From Limimonas halophila (GTDB lineage: Bacteria; Pseudomonadota; Alphaproteobacteria; Kiloniellales; Rhodovibrionaceae), in contig NZ_FNCE01000001.1 in NCBI RefSeq assembly GCF_900100655.1, forward strand, positions 248,001 through 312,000: a DNA stretch of 64,000 nucleotides, given 5' to 3'. A program made the translations under genes and the position numbers. This document shows positions 24,122-32,034 of the stretch, in pieces (positions within the stretch are counted from its first letter, which is position 1; each line of letters begins with the position of its first letter). The notes beneath the pieces are model-generated. The model did not search any database. It worked only from the letters and a program-made list of their open reading frames with translations, and was not told the origin of the DNA.

Positions 24122-25507
24122 GGCGGTGTGCAGGTTGAACGACTTGGGCCGCGTCAGCTGGTCGTAGCCGAAGCGGGACAGCGTGCAGCCCTTGCCGGTC
24201 TGCTTGACGCCCACCCAGGCCAGCGCCGGGTCCAGGTAGTCGCACTTGTTGGCGTAGACGGTGCCCGTCTCCAGCCGGTCGCCCAGGCGCTCGGCGGCGT
24301 CGGTGTCGCGCGTCCAGATCGCGGCGGTGAGGCCGAATTTGCTGTCGTTCATCAGCTCCACCGCCTCGTTGTCGTCGCGGACCTTCATGATCCCCACGAC
24401 CGGGCCGAAGGACTCCTCCGTCATCACGTCCATGCCGTGATCGACGTCGGTGAGCACCTGCGGCGCGAGGTAGGGCGTGCCCGCCTGCGCCGCCGGGAAA
24501 TCGGCGGGGTCGATGTGGGCGGTCGCGCCCGCCGTCACGGCGGCGTCGATCTGGCCGCGCACGAAGTCCGCCGCGCCCGCGCGCACCATGGGGCCGAGGG
24601 AGGTGTTGGGGTCGAGCGGGTTGCCCAGCCGGAAGCTGCGCACTTCCTCGACGAAGCGGGCGACGAAGTCGTCGTAGACGTCGGCGTGAACGTAGAGCCG
24701 CTCCAGGCCGCAGCAGGACTGCCCGCTGTTGAAGAAGGCGCCGTCCACGGTGTCGTCCACGGCCTTGGCGATGTCGGCGTCGGCGCGCACGTAGCCCGGG
24801 TCCTTGCCGCCCAGCTCCAGGCCCATGCCGGGGAAGTTGCCGTCCGCGGCGTTCTGCACGGCCTCGCCGCCGCCGACCGAGCCGGTGAAGGCGACGAAGT
24901 CCACGCGCCGGTCCGCGATCGTGCGGCTGGTGGTGGCGCGGTCCATGTGCAGGGGCTGGAACAGCCCTTCCGGCACGCCGGCTTCGCGCAGGACGCGCTG
25001 GAAGCGCTCGGCGGAGAGCGGCGTCTGCGCCGCCGGCTTGTGCAGCACGGCGTTGCCCGCCGCCAGCGCCGGCCAGACGCTGTTCACCGCCGTCATGTAG
25101 GGGTAGTTCCAAGGCACCACGACCAGCGCCACGCCCACGGGTTCGCGGCGGATGACCTGCCTGGCGCCGGGCGCGTGGCTGACGTCGGCGTCGGCCAGCG
25201 TCTGCGGCGCGATCTGGAGCATGTAGCGGGCGCGCTCGGCCATGATGTCCGCCTCCTTCGGCGAGGCGGCGATGGGCCGGCCCATCTGGCGGGTGATCTC
25301 CTCGCCGACCTGCTCGCGCTCGGCGACGAAGCGGTCGACGGCTTCCGCGAGCACCGCACAGCGCCGCTCCAGCGGCACGCGCCGCCACGCTTTCTGCGCC
25401 GCGCGGGCGCGGTCGAGCGCGGCGTCGACCGCTTCCGGCGTGGCCGGCGTGCGGCTTGCGTACACCTCCCCGTCGATCGGGGAGACGCAGGTGATCTCCG
25501 ATTTCAT
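24119..25507 (-). CDS. NAD(P)-dependent aldehyde dehydrogenase
   Basis: A 462-residue aldehyde dehydrogenase. The coenzyme site is VVPWNYPYMTAVNS, the general-base Glu is in LELGGKDPGYV and the catalytic Cys is in FFNSGQSCCGLER. The start at 25507 is preceded by GGAGG; the open frame extends 37 codons further without a ribosome site. The stop codon is contributed by repeat copy 1. It sits in the leftward run between the glutamine amidotransferase and an alcohol dehydrogenase, so it probably oxidises an aldehyde made in the same pathway. Substrate unknown. Confidence 0.9.
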   Translation of the reverse strand: MKSEITCVSPIDGEVYASRTPATPEAVDAALDRARAAQKAWRRVPLERRCAVLAEAVDRFVAEREQVGEEITRQMGRPIAASPKEADIMAERARYMLQIAPQTLADADVSHAPGARQVIRREPVGVALVVVPWNYPYMTAVNSVWPALAAGNAVLHKPAAQTPLSAERFQRVLREAGVPEGLFQPLHMDRATTSRTIADRRVDFVAFTGSVGGGEAVQNAADGNFPGMGLELGGKDPGYVRADADIAKAVDDTVDGAFFNSGQSCCGLERLYVHADVYDDFVARFVEEVRSFRLGNPLDPNTSLGPMVRAGAADFVRGQIDAAVTAGATAHIDPADFPAAQAGTPYLAPQVLTDVDHGMDVMTEESFGPVVGIMKVRDDNEAVELMNDSKFGLTAAIWTRDTDAAERLGDRLETGTVYANKCDYLDPALAWVGVKQTGKGCTLSRFGYDQLTRPKSFNLHTA

Positions 25508-25530
25508 GGGGCCTCCGATGTCGGGGGGTG

Positions 25531-26379
25531 CTAAAGAATCTTGTGGTCGAGCCAGGCCTTGACCTCGAGCTCGCGCACGTCGGGGTCCAGCAGGTCGGCG
25601 TCGATGCCGAGCTGCCACGCCAGGTCCGTGCGGCCAGGGTGCGCGTGCAGGCGCTCCAGCTTGTCGATGTGCGCGAGCGCGGCCGCCTCGTCGGCGAAAA
25701 AGCCGCGCCGGACGAGCTTGCCGATGCGGCAGTACATCAGCCGCGCCATCTCCATGAGGTCGTATTCCGGGTGGTACTGCACCGCCCAGAAGGTGCCCGG
25801 CCCCTGGCGCACCGAGACGGCCTGGATGGCGCAGTAGCGCCCGCGCGTCAGGCAGACCGCGTTGGCCGGCAAGTGGGTGACCTCGTCGTCGTGGCTGATG
25901 AAGCCGTCGAACACCGCCGGCTTGCCGACGAACATGGGATGGCCCTGACCGGCCTCGGTGAGCGCGAGCTTGCGCGCCACGCCCATTTCGCGGCCCTCGG
26001 GATGGGCGGCGACGCGCCCGCCGGCGGCCATGACGGCGACGTGGACGGCCCAGCAGCTGCCGAACTGCGGCACGCCGGCCGCGTACGCCTGCCGCGACAG
26101 CTCGATCTGCGGCGTCACGCGGTCGTCGTCGTGGTAGATGGTGAGGCTGGAGCCGGTCCAGGCGACGCCGTCGTAGTCCGTCAGCGCCCGGCCGTGGGGC
26201 AGGTTCAGGCCGTTCTCCGCCGGGTAGTGGATCTCGCAGGCCACCCGGCCGCGGCCCAGGCGCTCCAGCATCTGGGCGTAGAGGTCGCCGGCCGCGTGCG
26301 CGCCTCCGGCGACGAGATCGTCGCGGCCTTCCTTGGCGTAGGCGTCGACGACGAGGATGTGGGCTTTCTCGCGGGTCAT
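25531..26379 (-). CDS. class I glutamine amidotransferase-like protein
   Basis: A 282-residue protein with a class I amidotransferase fold: nucleophile Cys in FGSCWAVHV and His-X-Glu in VQYHPEYD. There is no synthetase domain, so it either acts alone as a gamma-glutamyl hydrolase (as PuuD does in putrescine catabolism) or feeds ammonia to a partner. Similar stand-alone proteins are often encoded beside amine-catabolic flavoproteins. It is seven bases downstream of the HAD gene and 23 bases before the aldehyde dehydrogenase gene. Confidence 0.82.
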   Translation of the reverse strand: MTREKAHILVVDAYAKEGRDDLVAGGAHAAGDLYAQMLERLGRGRVACEIHYPAENGLNLPHGRALTDYDGVAWTGSSLTIYHDDDRVTPQIELSRQAYAAGVPQFGSCWAVHVAVMAAGGRVAAHPEGREMGVARKLALTEAGQGHPMFVGKPAVFDGFISHDDEVTHLPANAVCLTRGRYCAIQAVSVRQGPGTFWAVQYHPEYDLMEMARLMYCRIGKLVRRGFFADEAAALAHIDKLERLHAHPGRTDLAWQLGIDADLLDPDVRELEVKAWLDHKIL

Positions 26380-26386
26380 GGCGGCG

Positions 26387-27154
26387 TCACTCCGTCACCG
26401 GGGCGGCATCCAGAGCGCGCACGATGCCGGGCAGCTCGCTCAGGTTTTCGCAGATGGCGTCGGCGGTGGTGCCCGGGCGGTCCTTGCTGCGCGCGCCGAC
26501 GAAGAGCACCGCCTTCATGCCCAGCTGCTGCGGCCCCGCAACGTCGTTGTGCTGGCGGTCGCCGACGTGGAGCATGCCGGGGAAGTCGCTGCCCGTGGCC
26601 TCGGCGATGTGGTCGAACATCGCGGCGTGCGGCTTGGAGCGGCCGATCTCGTCCGAGAAGGCGAAGGTGCTGAAGTAGCGGTCCAGCCCGTGCCGGGCCA
26701 GCATCTCGCGAAGCTGCGCGCCGGGCGTGAAGATGGCGTCGGAGGCGATCGCCAGCTTGTAGTGCGCCGCCAGCTCGTCCAGCGCGGCGTGCACGCCGGG
26801 CAGCGGGTCCGGCGGGATTTCCACCTCCATGCGTGCCGTTTCGTGCAGCAGGCGGTCGAAGGCCGCCGGGGCGAGCGAGGCGCCCATCCCGCGCAGGAGC
26901 ACGCGCAGGCGCTCGTCCAGCGGCCAGGTGACGGAATAGCCCTTCCAGCAGTGCTGGAACGCGGCGTCGGCGACGTCGTAGGCGCGGTCGATCTCGCCGC
27001 GCTCGACCGTCCAGCCCTCGGCGGCCAGGGCGTCGTGCACCAGTTGCCGCCGCGTGTCGCGCTTGGAGCCCAGCCCGCGCGCGGCGCGCTTGGGCTCGTC
27101 GGAATCGTCGGTGACCAGGGTGTCCCAGAGGTCGAAGGTCAGGGTCGTGAGCAT
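26387..27154 (-). CDS. HAD-family hydrolase
   Basis: A 255-residue HAD-superfamily protein. Motif I is TFDLWDTLV (Asp nucleophile and second Asp), motif III Lys is in GRSKPHAAMF and motif IV is HVGDRQHNDV. An inserted helical cap lies between motif I and the core. Because both motif I aspartates are present it is more probably a phosphatase than a dehalogenase. In this operon a phosphatase would complement the phosphotransferase at 29662. Confidence 0.82.
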   Translation of the reverse strand: MLTTLTFDLWDTLVTDDSDEPKRAARGLGSKRDTRRQLVHDALAAEGWTVERGEIDRAYDVADAAFQHCWKGYSVTWPLDERLRVLLRGMGASLAPAAFDRLLHETARMEVEIPPDPLPGVHAALDELAAHYKLAIASDAIFTPGAQLREMLARHGLDRYFSTFAFSDEIGRSKPHAAMFDHIAEATGSDFPGMLHVGDRQHNDVAGPQQLGMKAVLFVGARSKDRPGTTADAICENLSELPGIVRALDAAPVTE

Positions 27155-27179
27155 GGGTCGCGGTCCTTGGCGGGCGGGG

Positions 27180-29627
27180 TCACGATTTCACGCGGGCGAA
27201 CTCGGGGTCATAGAGCGGGCGCGTGTGGAGCGTGCAGGGCACGCGGTCCATGGCGACTTCCAGCTCGTAGGTGCCGGCGCGCAGGTATTCGAGGTCGACG
27301 CCCGCGTCGTTGTGGACGTAGCCGAAGCCGATGGGGGCGCCGATCGTGTGGCCGTAGCCCGCGCTGGTGAGGTAGCCGACGGGCTCGCCGTCGCGGTAGA
27401 TCGTCTCGCGCCCGTGCAGCACCACCGAGGGGTCGTCGACGGTGAAGATGGCGAAGCGCTTGCGGATGCCCTCCCGCTGCTGGCGCTCGATGGCCGCGCG
27501 GCCCTGGAAGTCGGTGTTGCTTTTCAGCTTCACGGCGAAGCGCAGGCCCGCTTCCAGCGGCGTTTCGTCGGGCGTGACGTCGCTGCCCCAGGCGCGGAAG
27601 CCCTTTTCCAGGCGCATGCTCTCGATGGCGCGGTAGCCGGCGAGCGTCAGGCCGTGGGGCTCGCCCGCGGCCTGGAGCGCATCGAAAACCGGAAGGACGT
27701 TCTCCATGGGGATGTGCAGCTCCCAGCCCAGCTCCCCGACGTAGGTGACGCGCAGGGCGCACACCCGCGCGCCGCCGATCTGCAGCGTGCGCCAGGTGCT
27801 GAAGGGGAAGCTCTCACCGTCCACGGGATCGTCGGTGACCTGTTGCAGGACGTCGCGCGCCGACGGCCCCATGAGGGAAAGCACGCCGTAGGCGGAGGTC
27901 ACGTCGTCGATGCGCGCGTCCCAGCCCGCCGGGATGGAACGCTTGATCCAGTCGAAGTCGTGCGTGATCGCGCCCGTGCCCGTGACGACGTAGAAGCGGT
28001 CGTCCGCGATCTGGGACACCGTGAGGTCGCACTCGATGCCGCCGCGCGGGTTGAGCATCTGGGTGTAGGTGACCGCGCCCGGCCCCTTGGCGACCTTGTT
28101 GGCGCAGATCCAGGCCATCGCGTCCGCCGCGTCCGGGCCGGAGACGACGAACTTGGAAAAGGAGGACTGGTCGAACAGCGCCACGCCCTCGCGGCAGGCC
28201 GTGTGCTCGCGCGCCACGGCGTCGGCCCAGTTGGGCCAGCCGAAGGTGTAGCGGTCCTCGGCCGCCTCGCCGTCGGTGGCGAACCAGTTGGCGCGCTCCC
28301 AGCCCATCTTCTCGCCGAAGCAAGCGCCGGCGTCGCGCAGGCGCTCGTAGACGGGGGAGACGCGCGCGGGCCGCGCGGACTCGTGCTCCTCGCCGGGCCA
28401 GGAAATGGTGTAGTGCTTGCCCGTCTCCTCGACCGTGCGCCGGCGCAGCCAGGGCTCGGAGCGGTGCGGCGGCCCGAAGCGCCGGATGTCCACGGGGCCG
28501 AGGTCCATGGGCTGCTCGCCGCCCGCGATCCAGGCCGCCAGCGCCCAGCCCGCGCCGCCGCCGGCGGCGATGCCGTAGGCGTTGAAGCCGGCACCGACGT
28601 AGACGTTGTGCATCTCCGGCGCGGGGCCGAGGATGAAGTTGCCGTCCGGCGTGAAGGATTCCGGCCCGTTGATGAGTTGGCGCACGCCCGCGTTCTGCAG
28701 CGCGGGCACCCGTTCCATGCCGCTTTCGATGAGCGGCTCGAACTGCTCGTAGTCGGGGTCGAGCAGGGAGAACTGGAAGTTCGGCGGGATGCCGTCGGTG
28801 GCCCAGGGCAGGGGCGAACGTTCGTAGCCGCCCATGACCAGGCCGCCGACTTCCTCCTTGAAGTAGACCAGCCCGTCGGGGTCGCGCAGCGTGGGGATGC
28901 CGCGCTCGATGCCCTCGACGGCCTCGGTGACCATGTACTGGTGCTGCATGGGGTGCAGCGGCACGTCGATGCCGATGCCGCGGCCGATCTCGCGCGTCCA
29001 CTGGCCGGTGCACAGCACCAGGCGCTCGCAGCGGATCGTGCCGTGCTCGGTTTCCACGCCGGTCACGTGGCCCGCGCCGTCGGTGTGAATCTGCTTAACC
29101 GGCGTGTCCTCGAGGATGCGCGCGCCCTGCTGGCGCGCGCCCTTGGCCAGCGCCTGCGTCAGGTCGGAGGGCTGGGCGTGCCCATCGTTCGGGAAGAAGG
29201 CCGCGCCCATGACGCCGTCCGTGGCCATCATGGGCCACAGCTTCTGCGCCTCCGCCGCCGAGAGCATCTGCACCTCGACGCCGAAGCTGCGCGCCGTGGT
29301 GACGCCGCGTTTGAGCTCGGTCAGGCGCTCGCGGTTGCACGCCAGGCGCAGCCCGCCCACGCGGCTCCAGCCGGAATTGAGGCCGGTTTCGGCTTCCAGG
29401 CGCTCGTACAGCTCGACGCTGTATTTAAGCAGGCGCGTGATGTTGGCGTTGGAGCGCAGTTGGCCCACGAGCCCGGCGGCGTGGAAGGTGCTGCCACAGG
29501 TCAGCTTGCCGCGCTCCAGCACGACGACGTCCGTCTCGCCTTCCTTGGCCAGGTGATAGGCCGTGCTGCAGCCGACGATGCCGCCGCCGATGATGACCGT
29601 GCGGGCCTGGTCGGGAAGCGTGCTCAT
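27180..29627 (-). CDS. FAD-dependent oxidoreductase/aminomethyltransferase (dimethylglycine dehydrogenase-like)
   Basis: An 815-residue two-part enzyme. Residues ~8-430 are a DAO-type FAD domain (VIIGGGIVGCSTAYHLA, then GSTFHAAGLVGQL). Residues ~440-810 are a GcvT-like folate-binding domain (YTQMLNPRGGIECD, GYRAIESMRLEKGFRAWG). Such proteins oxidatively N-demethylate dimethylglycine, sarcosine or related amines and pass the one-carbon unit to tetrahydrofolate. A paralogue of 807 residues is at 32035. The gene lies 34 bases downstream of the phosphotransferase gene and 25 bases before the HAD gene. The exact amine is unknown. Confidence 0.9.
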   Translation of the reverse strand: MSTLPDQARTVIIGGGIVGCSTAYHLAKEGETDVVVLERGKLTCGSTFHAAGLVGQLRSNANITRLLKYSVELYERLEAETGLNSGWSRVGGLRLACNRERLTELKRGVTTARSFGVEVQMLSAAEAQKLWPMMATDGVMGAAFFPNDGHAQPSDLTQALAKGARQQGARILEDTPVKQIHTDGAGHVTGVETEHGTIRCERLVLCTGQWTREIGRGIGIDVPLHPMQHQYMVTEAVEGIERGIPTLRDPDGLVYFKEEVGGLVMGGYERSPLPWATDGIPPNFQFSLLDPDYEQFEPLIESGMERVPALQNAGVRQLINGPESFTPDGNFILGPAPEMHNVYVGAGFNAYGIAAGGGAGWALAAWIAGGEQPMDLGPVDIRRFGPPHRSEPWLRRRTVEETGKHYTISWPGEEHESARPARVSPVYERLRDAGACFGEKMGWERANWFATDGEAAEDRYTFGWPNWADAVAREHTACREGVALFDQSSFSKFVVSGPDAADAMAWICANKVAKGPGAVTYTQMLNPRGGIECDLTVSQIADDRFYVVTGTGAITHDFDWIKRSIPAGWDARIDDVTSAYGVLSLMGPSARDVLQQVTDDPVDGESFPFSTWRTLQIGGARVCALRVTYVGELGWELHIPMENVLPVFDALQAAGEPHGLTLAGYRAIESMRLEKGFRAWGSDVTPDETPLEAGLRFAVKLKSNTDFQGRAAIERQQREGIRKRFAIFTVDDPSVVLHGRETIYRDGEPVGYLTSAGYGHTIGAPIGFGYVHNDAGVDLEYLRAGTYELEVAMDRVPCTLHTRPLYDPEFARVKS

Positions 29628-29661
29628 GCTGGCAAAACTCCGGTGTGCACGGGCCGATCGC

Positions 29662-30549
29662 TCAGGTGCGCGCGTAGACGTCCCAGGCGCGTTCCAGGCG
29701 ATCGAGGTTTTCCTGCGTGTAGGCCGCGAAATCGAAATCGAGCTCGGAAATCAGCTCGGAGGTCATGCTCCACATGCTCTCGCGGAGCAGAGAGGCGCAC
29801 TTCATGGCGTTGAAGCGGCGCTTGAGCTGTGTGTCGGGCTGCTCGCCGTAGTACTGCGTGAGCAGGTCGTCCTCGAGCTCGGCCGGCATCTCGGCGTTGG
29901 AGGCGAGGCCGCCCAGGTCGAAGAGCGGCGAATTGAAGCCGGCGTAGTCGTAGTCGATCAGCCAGATGCGCTCGCCGTCGTCGATGAAGTTGGCGGGCAG
30001 CAGGTCGTTGTGGCCGAAGACCACCTCGATGCGGCCGATCGCGTTTTCCAGCTCGCGCGCCTTGTCCAGCAGCTCGGGCAGGCGGTCGGTGTAGGGGCTG
30101 GCGCGGTCCTGCAACTCCCCGGCGTAGTGCCGGATGGCGTGGAACACCCAGAACATCAGCGCGGGGCCGCGAAGGTGCTTCGGGATCTCGTGGTGGCAGC
30201 GCCGCAGCGCCGGGACGAGGCGGCGCAGGGTCCTGGGATCGCGCACGTCGGCTTCGTCGAGCGTGCGGCCCTCGACGAAGCGCAGGACCAGGATGCCGTC
30301 CCCGGTGTGCACCACCTCCGGCGCCAGGCCCGCCGCGTGGGCGGCGCGCGTGGCCGCGTGTTCCTGCCTGCGCTGGATGAGGTGGATGGGGATGTCGTCG
30401 CCGACGCGGACGAAGTACGCCCCGCTGGCGTCGCGCACCCGGTAATTCAGGTTGGTGATGCCGCCGCTGAGCGCTTCCGGCTCGACGTTGCCGGACCAGA
30501 TCGGCAGGTCGCGCACGCGCTGCGCGGCCGCGTGGGCACCCTCGGACAT
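29662..30549 (-). CDS. choline kinase-like phosphotransferase
   Basis: A 295-residue APH/choline-kinase-fold protein. The catalytic loop is VVFGHNDLLPANFI and the metal-binding motif is IWLIDYDYAGFN. It would phosphorylate the hydroxyl of a small compound, perhaps an amino alcohol. It is the first gene of the leftward run, with ATG 30549 after GGGAGGTG; upstream in-frame codons to 30609 lack a ribosome site. A second, related enzyme lies at 38869. Pairing of kinase, flavoprotein and HAD phosphatase on both arms suggests a phosphorylated pathway intermediate. Confidence 0.85.
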   Translation of the reverse strand: MSEGAHAAAQRVRDLPIWSGNVEPEALSGGITNLNYRVRDASGAYFVRVGDDIPIHLIQRRQEHAATRAAHAAGLAPEVVHTGDGILVLRFVEGRTLDEADVRDPRTLRRLVPALRRCHHEIPKHLRGPALMFWVFHAIRHYAGELQDRASPYTDRLPELLDKARELENAIGRIEVVFGHNDLLPANFIDDGERIWLIDYDYAGFNSPLFDLGGLASNAEMPAELEDDLLTQYYGEQPDTQLKRRFNAMKCASLLRESMWSMTSELISELDFDFAAYTQENLDRLERAWDVYART

Positions 30550-30871
30550 CGTCACCTCCCGCTGGCGGGGCCGATTGCGATCGGCTCGTCCGCCAACACG
30601 GTTAGGCACGAGATGCCAAGCACGTCAACACAGGAACCCCAAAAACACACAGAAAAACACATAAACCGGCAAAGATTCGGGCAGCGAGTGAGAAGAGGTG
30701 TCGCGAAAAGCGCTGCACGTGTATGTGCAGGCTGGTGGGGCCGGCTGGTGCGGTCGCGGCAAACTGCCCGATTTCAGTGTGTGGCGGATCCGGTGCAGCT
30801 TTCTCTTGGGAAGTGCCGCTTTAACGTCCATTTTTGTTGCGATGTTTGAAAACCTGCGCGCGGAGGCGGGC
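30550..30871. other. divergent control region before the DeoR-type gene
   Basis: A 322-base gap between divergent genes. Positions 30625-30680 are an A/C-rich tract rich in AAAAACACA-like runs, unusual in this GC-rich sequence and a likely promoter/operator area. AACCGGCAAAG at 30664-30674 is close to the AAGCCGCAAAA motif found three times before 32035. An open frame to 30698 in phase with the regulator has no ribosome site and is not used. Confidence 0.4.
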
Positions 30872-31684
30872 ATGACGCGGCGGCGACCGCACAGCTCGGA
30901 ACGGCACAACGCCATCCTGACCCAGTTGCGGCGCACCGGGAATTGCTCGGTCGCGGACGTCGCGGACGAGCTGGGGGTGTCGCGCGAAACGGTGCGCCGC
31001 GACATCAAGGTGCTGGAACGCGAGGGGCTGCTGCGGACGGTGCACGGCGGCGCCGTGCTGCCCGATTTCTACGAGGCCCTGCAGGAGCCCGCCTTCCGCG
31101 AGCGCATGCGCCAACAGGCGGAGGAAAAGCAGGCGATCGCCAACCTCATCCCCAGCCACGTCGCGGCCGGCGATTCGCTGATGCTGGACAGCGGCAGCAC
31201 CAACCTCTACGTCGCGCACGCGCTGGAGGGGATCAACGACCTCCTCGCCATCACCAACAACACGGAGATCGCACGCACCCTGGGCACGGGCGGCAACAAC
31301 CAAGTCTACCTGTGCGGCGGCCACCTGCGCCCCGACGATGGCGCCGTGTTCGGCCGCTCCGCGGTGCGCTTCGTCGAGCAGTTCCGCGTGCGCAAGGCCA
31401 TCCTCTCGGTCGGCGCCATCGCCGTGGACGACGGCATCCTCGACTTCAGCATGGAGGAGGCGGAGTTCGCCCAGGCGATCATGGCGCGTGCAGATTCCGT
31501 GATCGTGGTGGCGGACCACACGAAGTTCGGGCGGCAGGCGCCGATCCGCGTCTGCGGGCTGGAGGACGTGCACCTCATCATCACGAATCGCCCGCCGCCG
31601 CACGTCTTCGCCAACTACCTGAGCAGGTTCGAAAACTGCCGACTCGTTCACGCCGGCGAGCCCGAGGCGCACGAGCCCAGCTGA
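30872..31684 (+). CDS. DeoR/GlpR-family transcriptional regulator
   Basis: A 270-residue regulator. The N-terminal winged helix reads CSVADVADELGVSRETVRRD, and the C-terminal sugar-phosphate-sensing domain reads LMLDSGSTNLYVAHAL. DeoR-family proteins usually repress catabolic operons and respond to phosphorylated intermediates, which fits the two phosphotransferases nearby. ATG 30872 has GCGGAGG upstream; another ATG lies ten codons earlier at 30842. It is divergent from the 29662 run and upstream of the flavoprotein at 32035. Confidence 0.88.
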   Translation: MTRRRPHSSERHNAILTQLRRTGNCSVADVADELGVSRETVRRDIKVLEREGLLRTVHGGAVLPDFYEALQEPAFRERMRQQAEEKQAIANLIPSHVAAGDSLMLDSGSTNLYVAHALEGINDLLAITNNTEIARTLGTGGNNQVYLCGGHLRPDDGAVFGRSAVRFVEQFRVRKAILSVGAIAVDDGILDFSMEEAEFAQAIMARADSVIVVADHTKFGRQAPIRVCGLEDVHLIITNRPPPHVFANYLSRFENCRLVHAGEPEAHEPS

Positions 31685-31915
31685 CCGGTTCGCGGCCGCG
31701 CGAATCCATCCCGAAAATCCGTGAAATGCCGCGGTGTGGGCATGCGTCCGCACCGATTGTGGTATGTTAAACGACCGCGCAGGTCGGGGCGGTGGCGCTG
31801 GCCGCGATCCGCCGCGCCGTGGGCATTCCGGGCAAAGCCCGCGGCGCACGGACGTTTGGGGATCTTGGCGGTGCCAAGGCCATGCGCCGGCACGAAGTGG
31901 CACCTGCGCAGCAAA

Positions 31916-32022
31916 AAGCCACAAAAGGAAACGAAAAGCCGCAAAAACACGGCGAAACCTCTTGCGTATCTGCGGGTTGTCTGTGAGGGTTTCCACAGAT
32001 TGGCCGACAAGAAGCCGCAAAA
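31916..32022 (+). promoter_or_regulatory. repeated AAGCCRCAAAA motif before the second flavoprotein gene
   Basis: The 350-base gap 31685-32034 has no gene. It carries three near-identical 11-mers: AAGCCACAAAA at 31916-31926, AAGCCGCAAAA at 31936-31946 and again at 32012-32022. The first two are 20 bases apart; the third touches the ribosome site. They may be operators for the adjacent DeoR-type protein, but no binding evidence exists. Confidence 0.35.
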
Positions 32023-32034
32023 GAGGGAGGTTCC

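Noticed and set aside
30698-30871. Longer N-terminus for the DeoR-type regulator
   Set aside because: The extra 58 codons lack a ribosome site and resemble no DeoR N-terminus; the first family-like residues follow ATG 30872.
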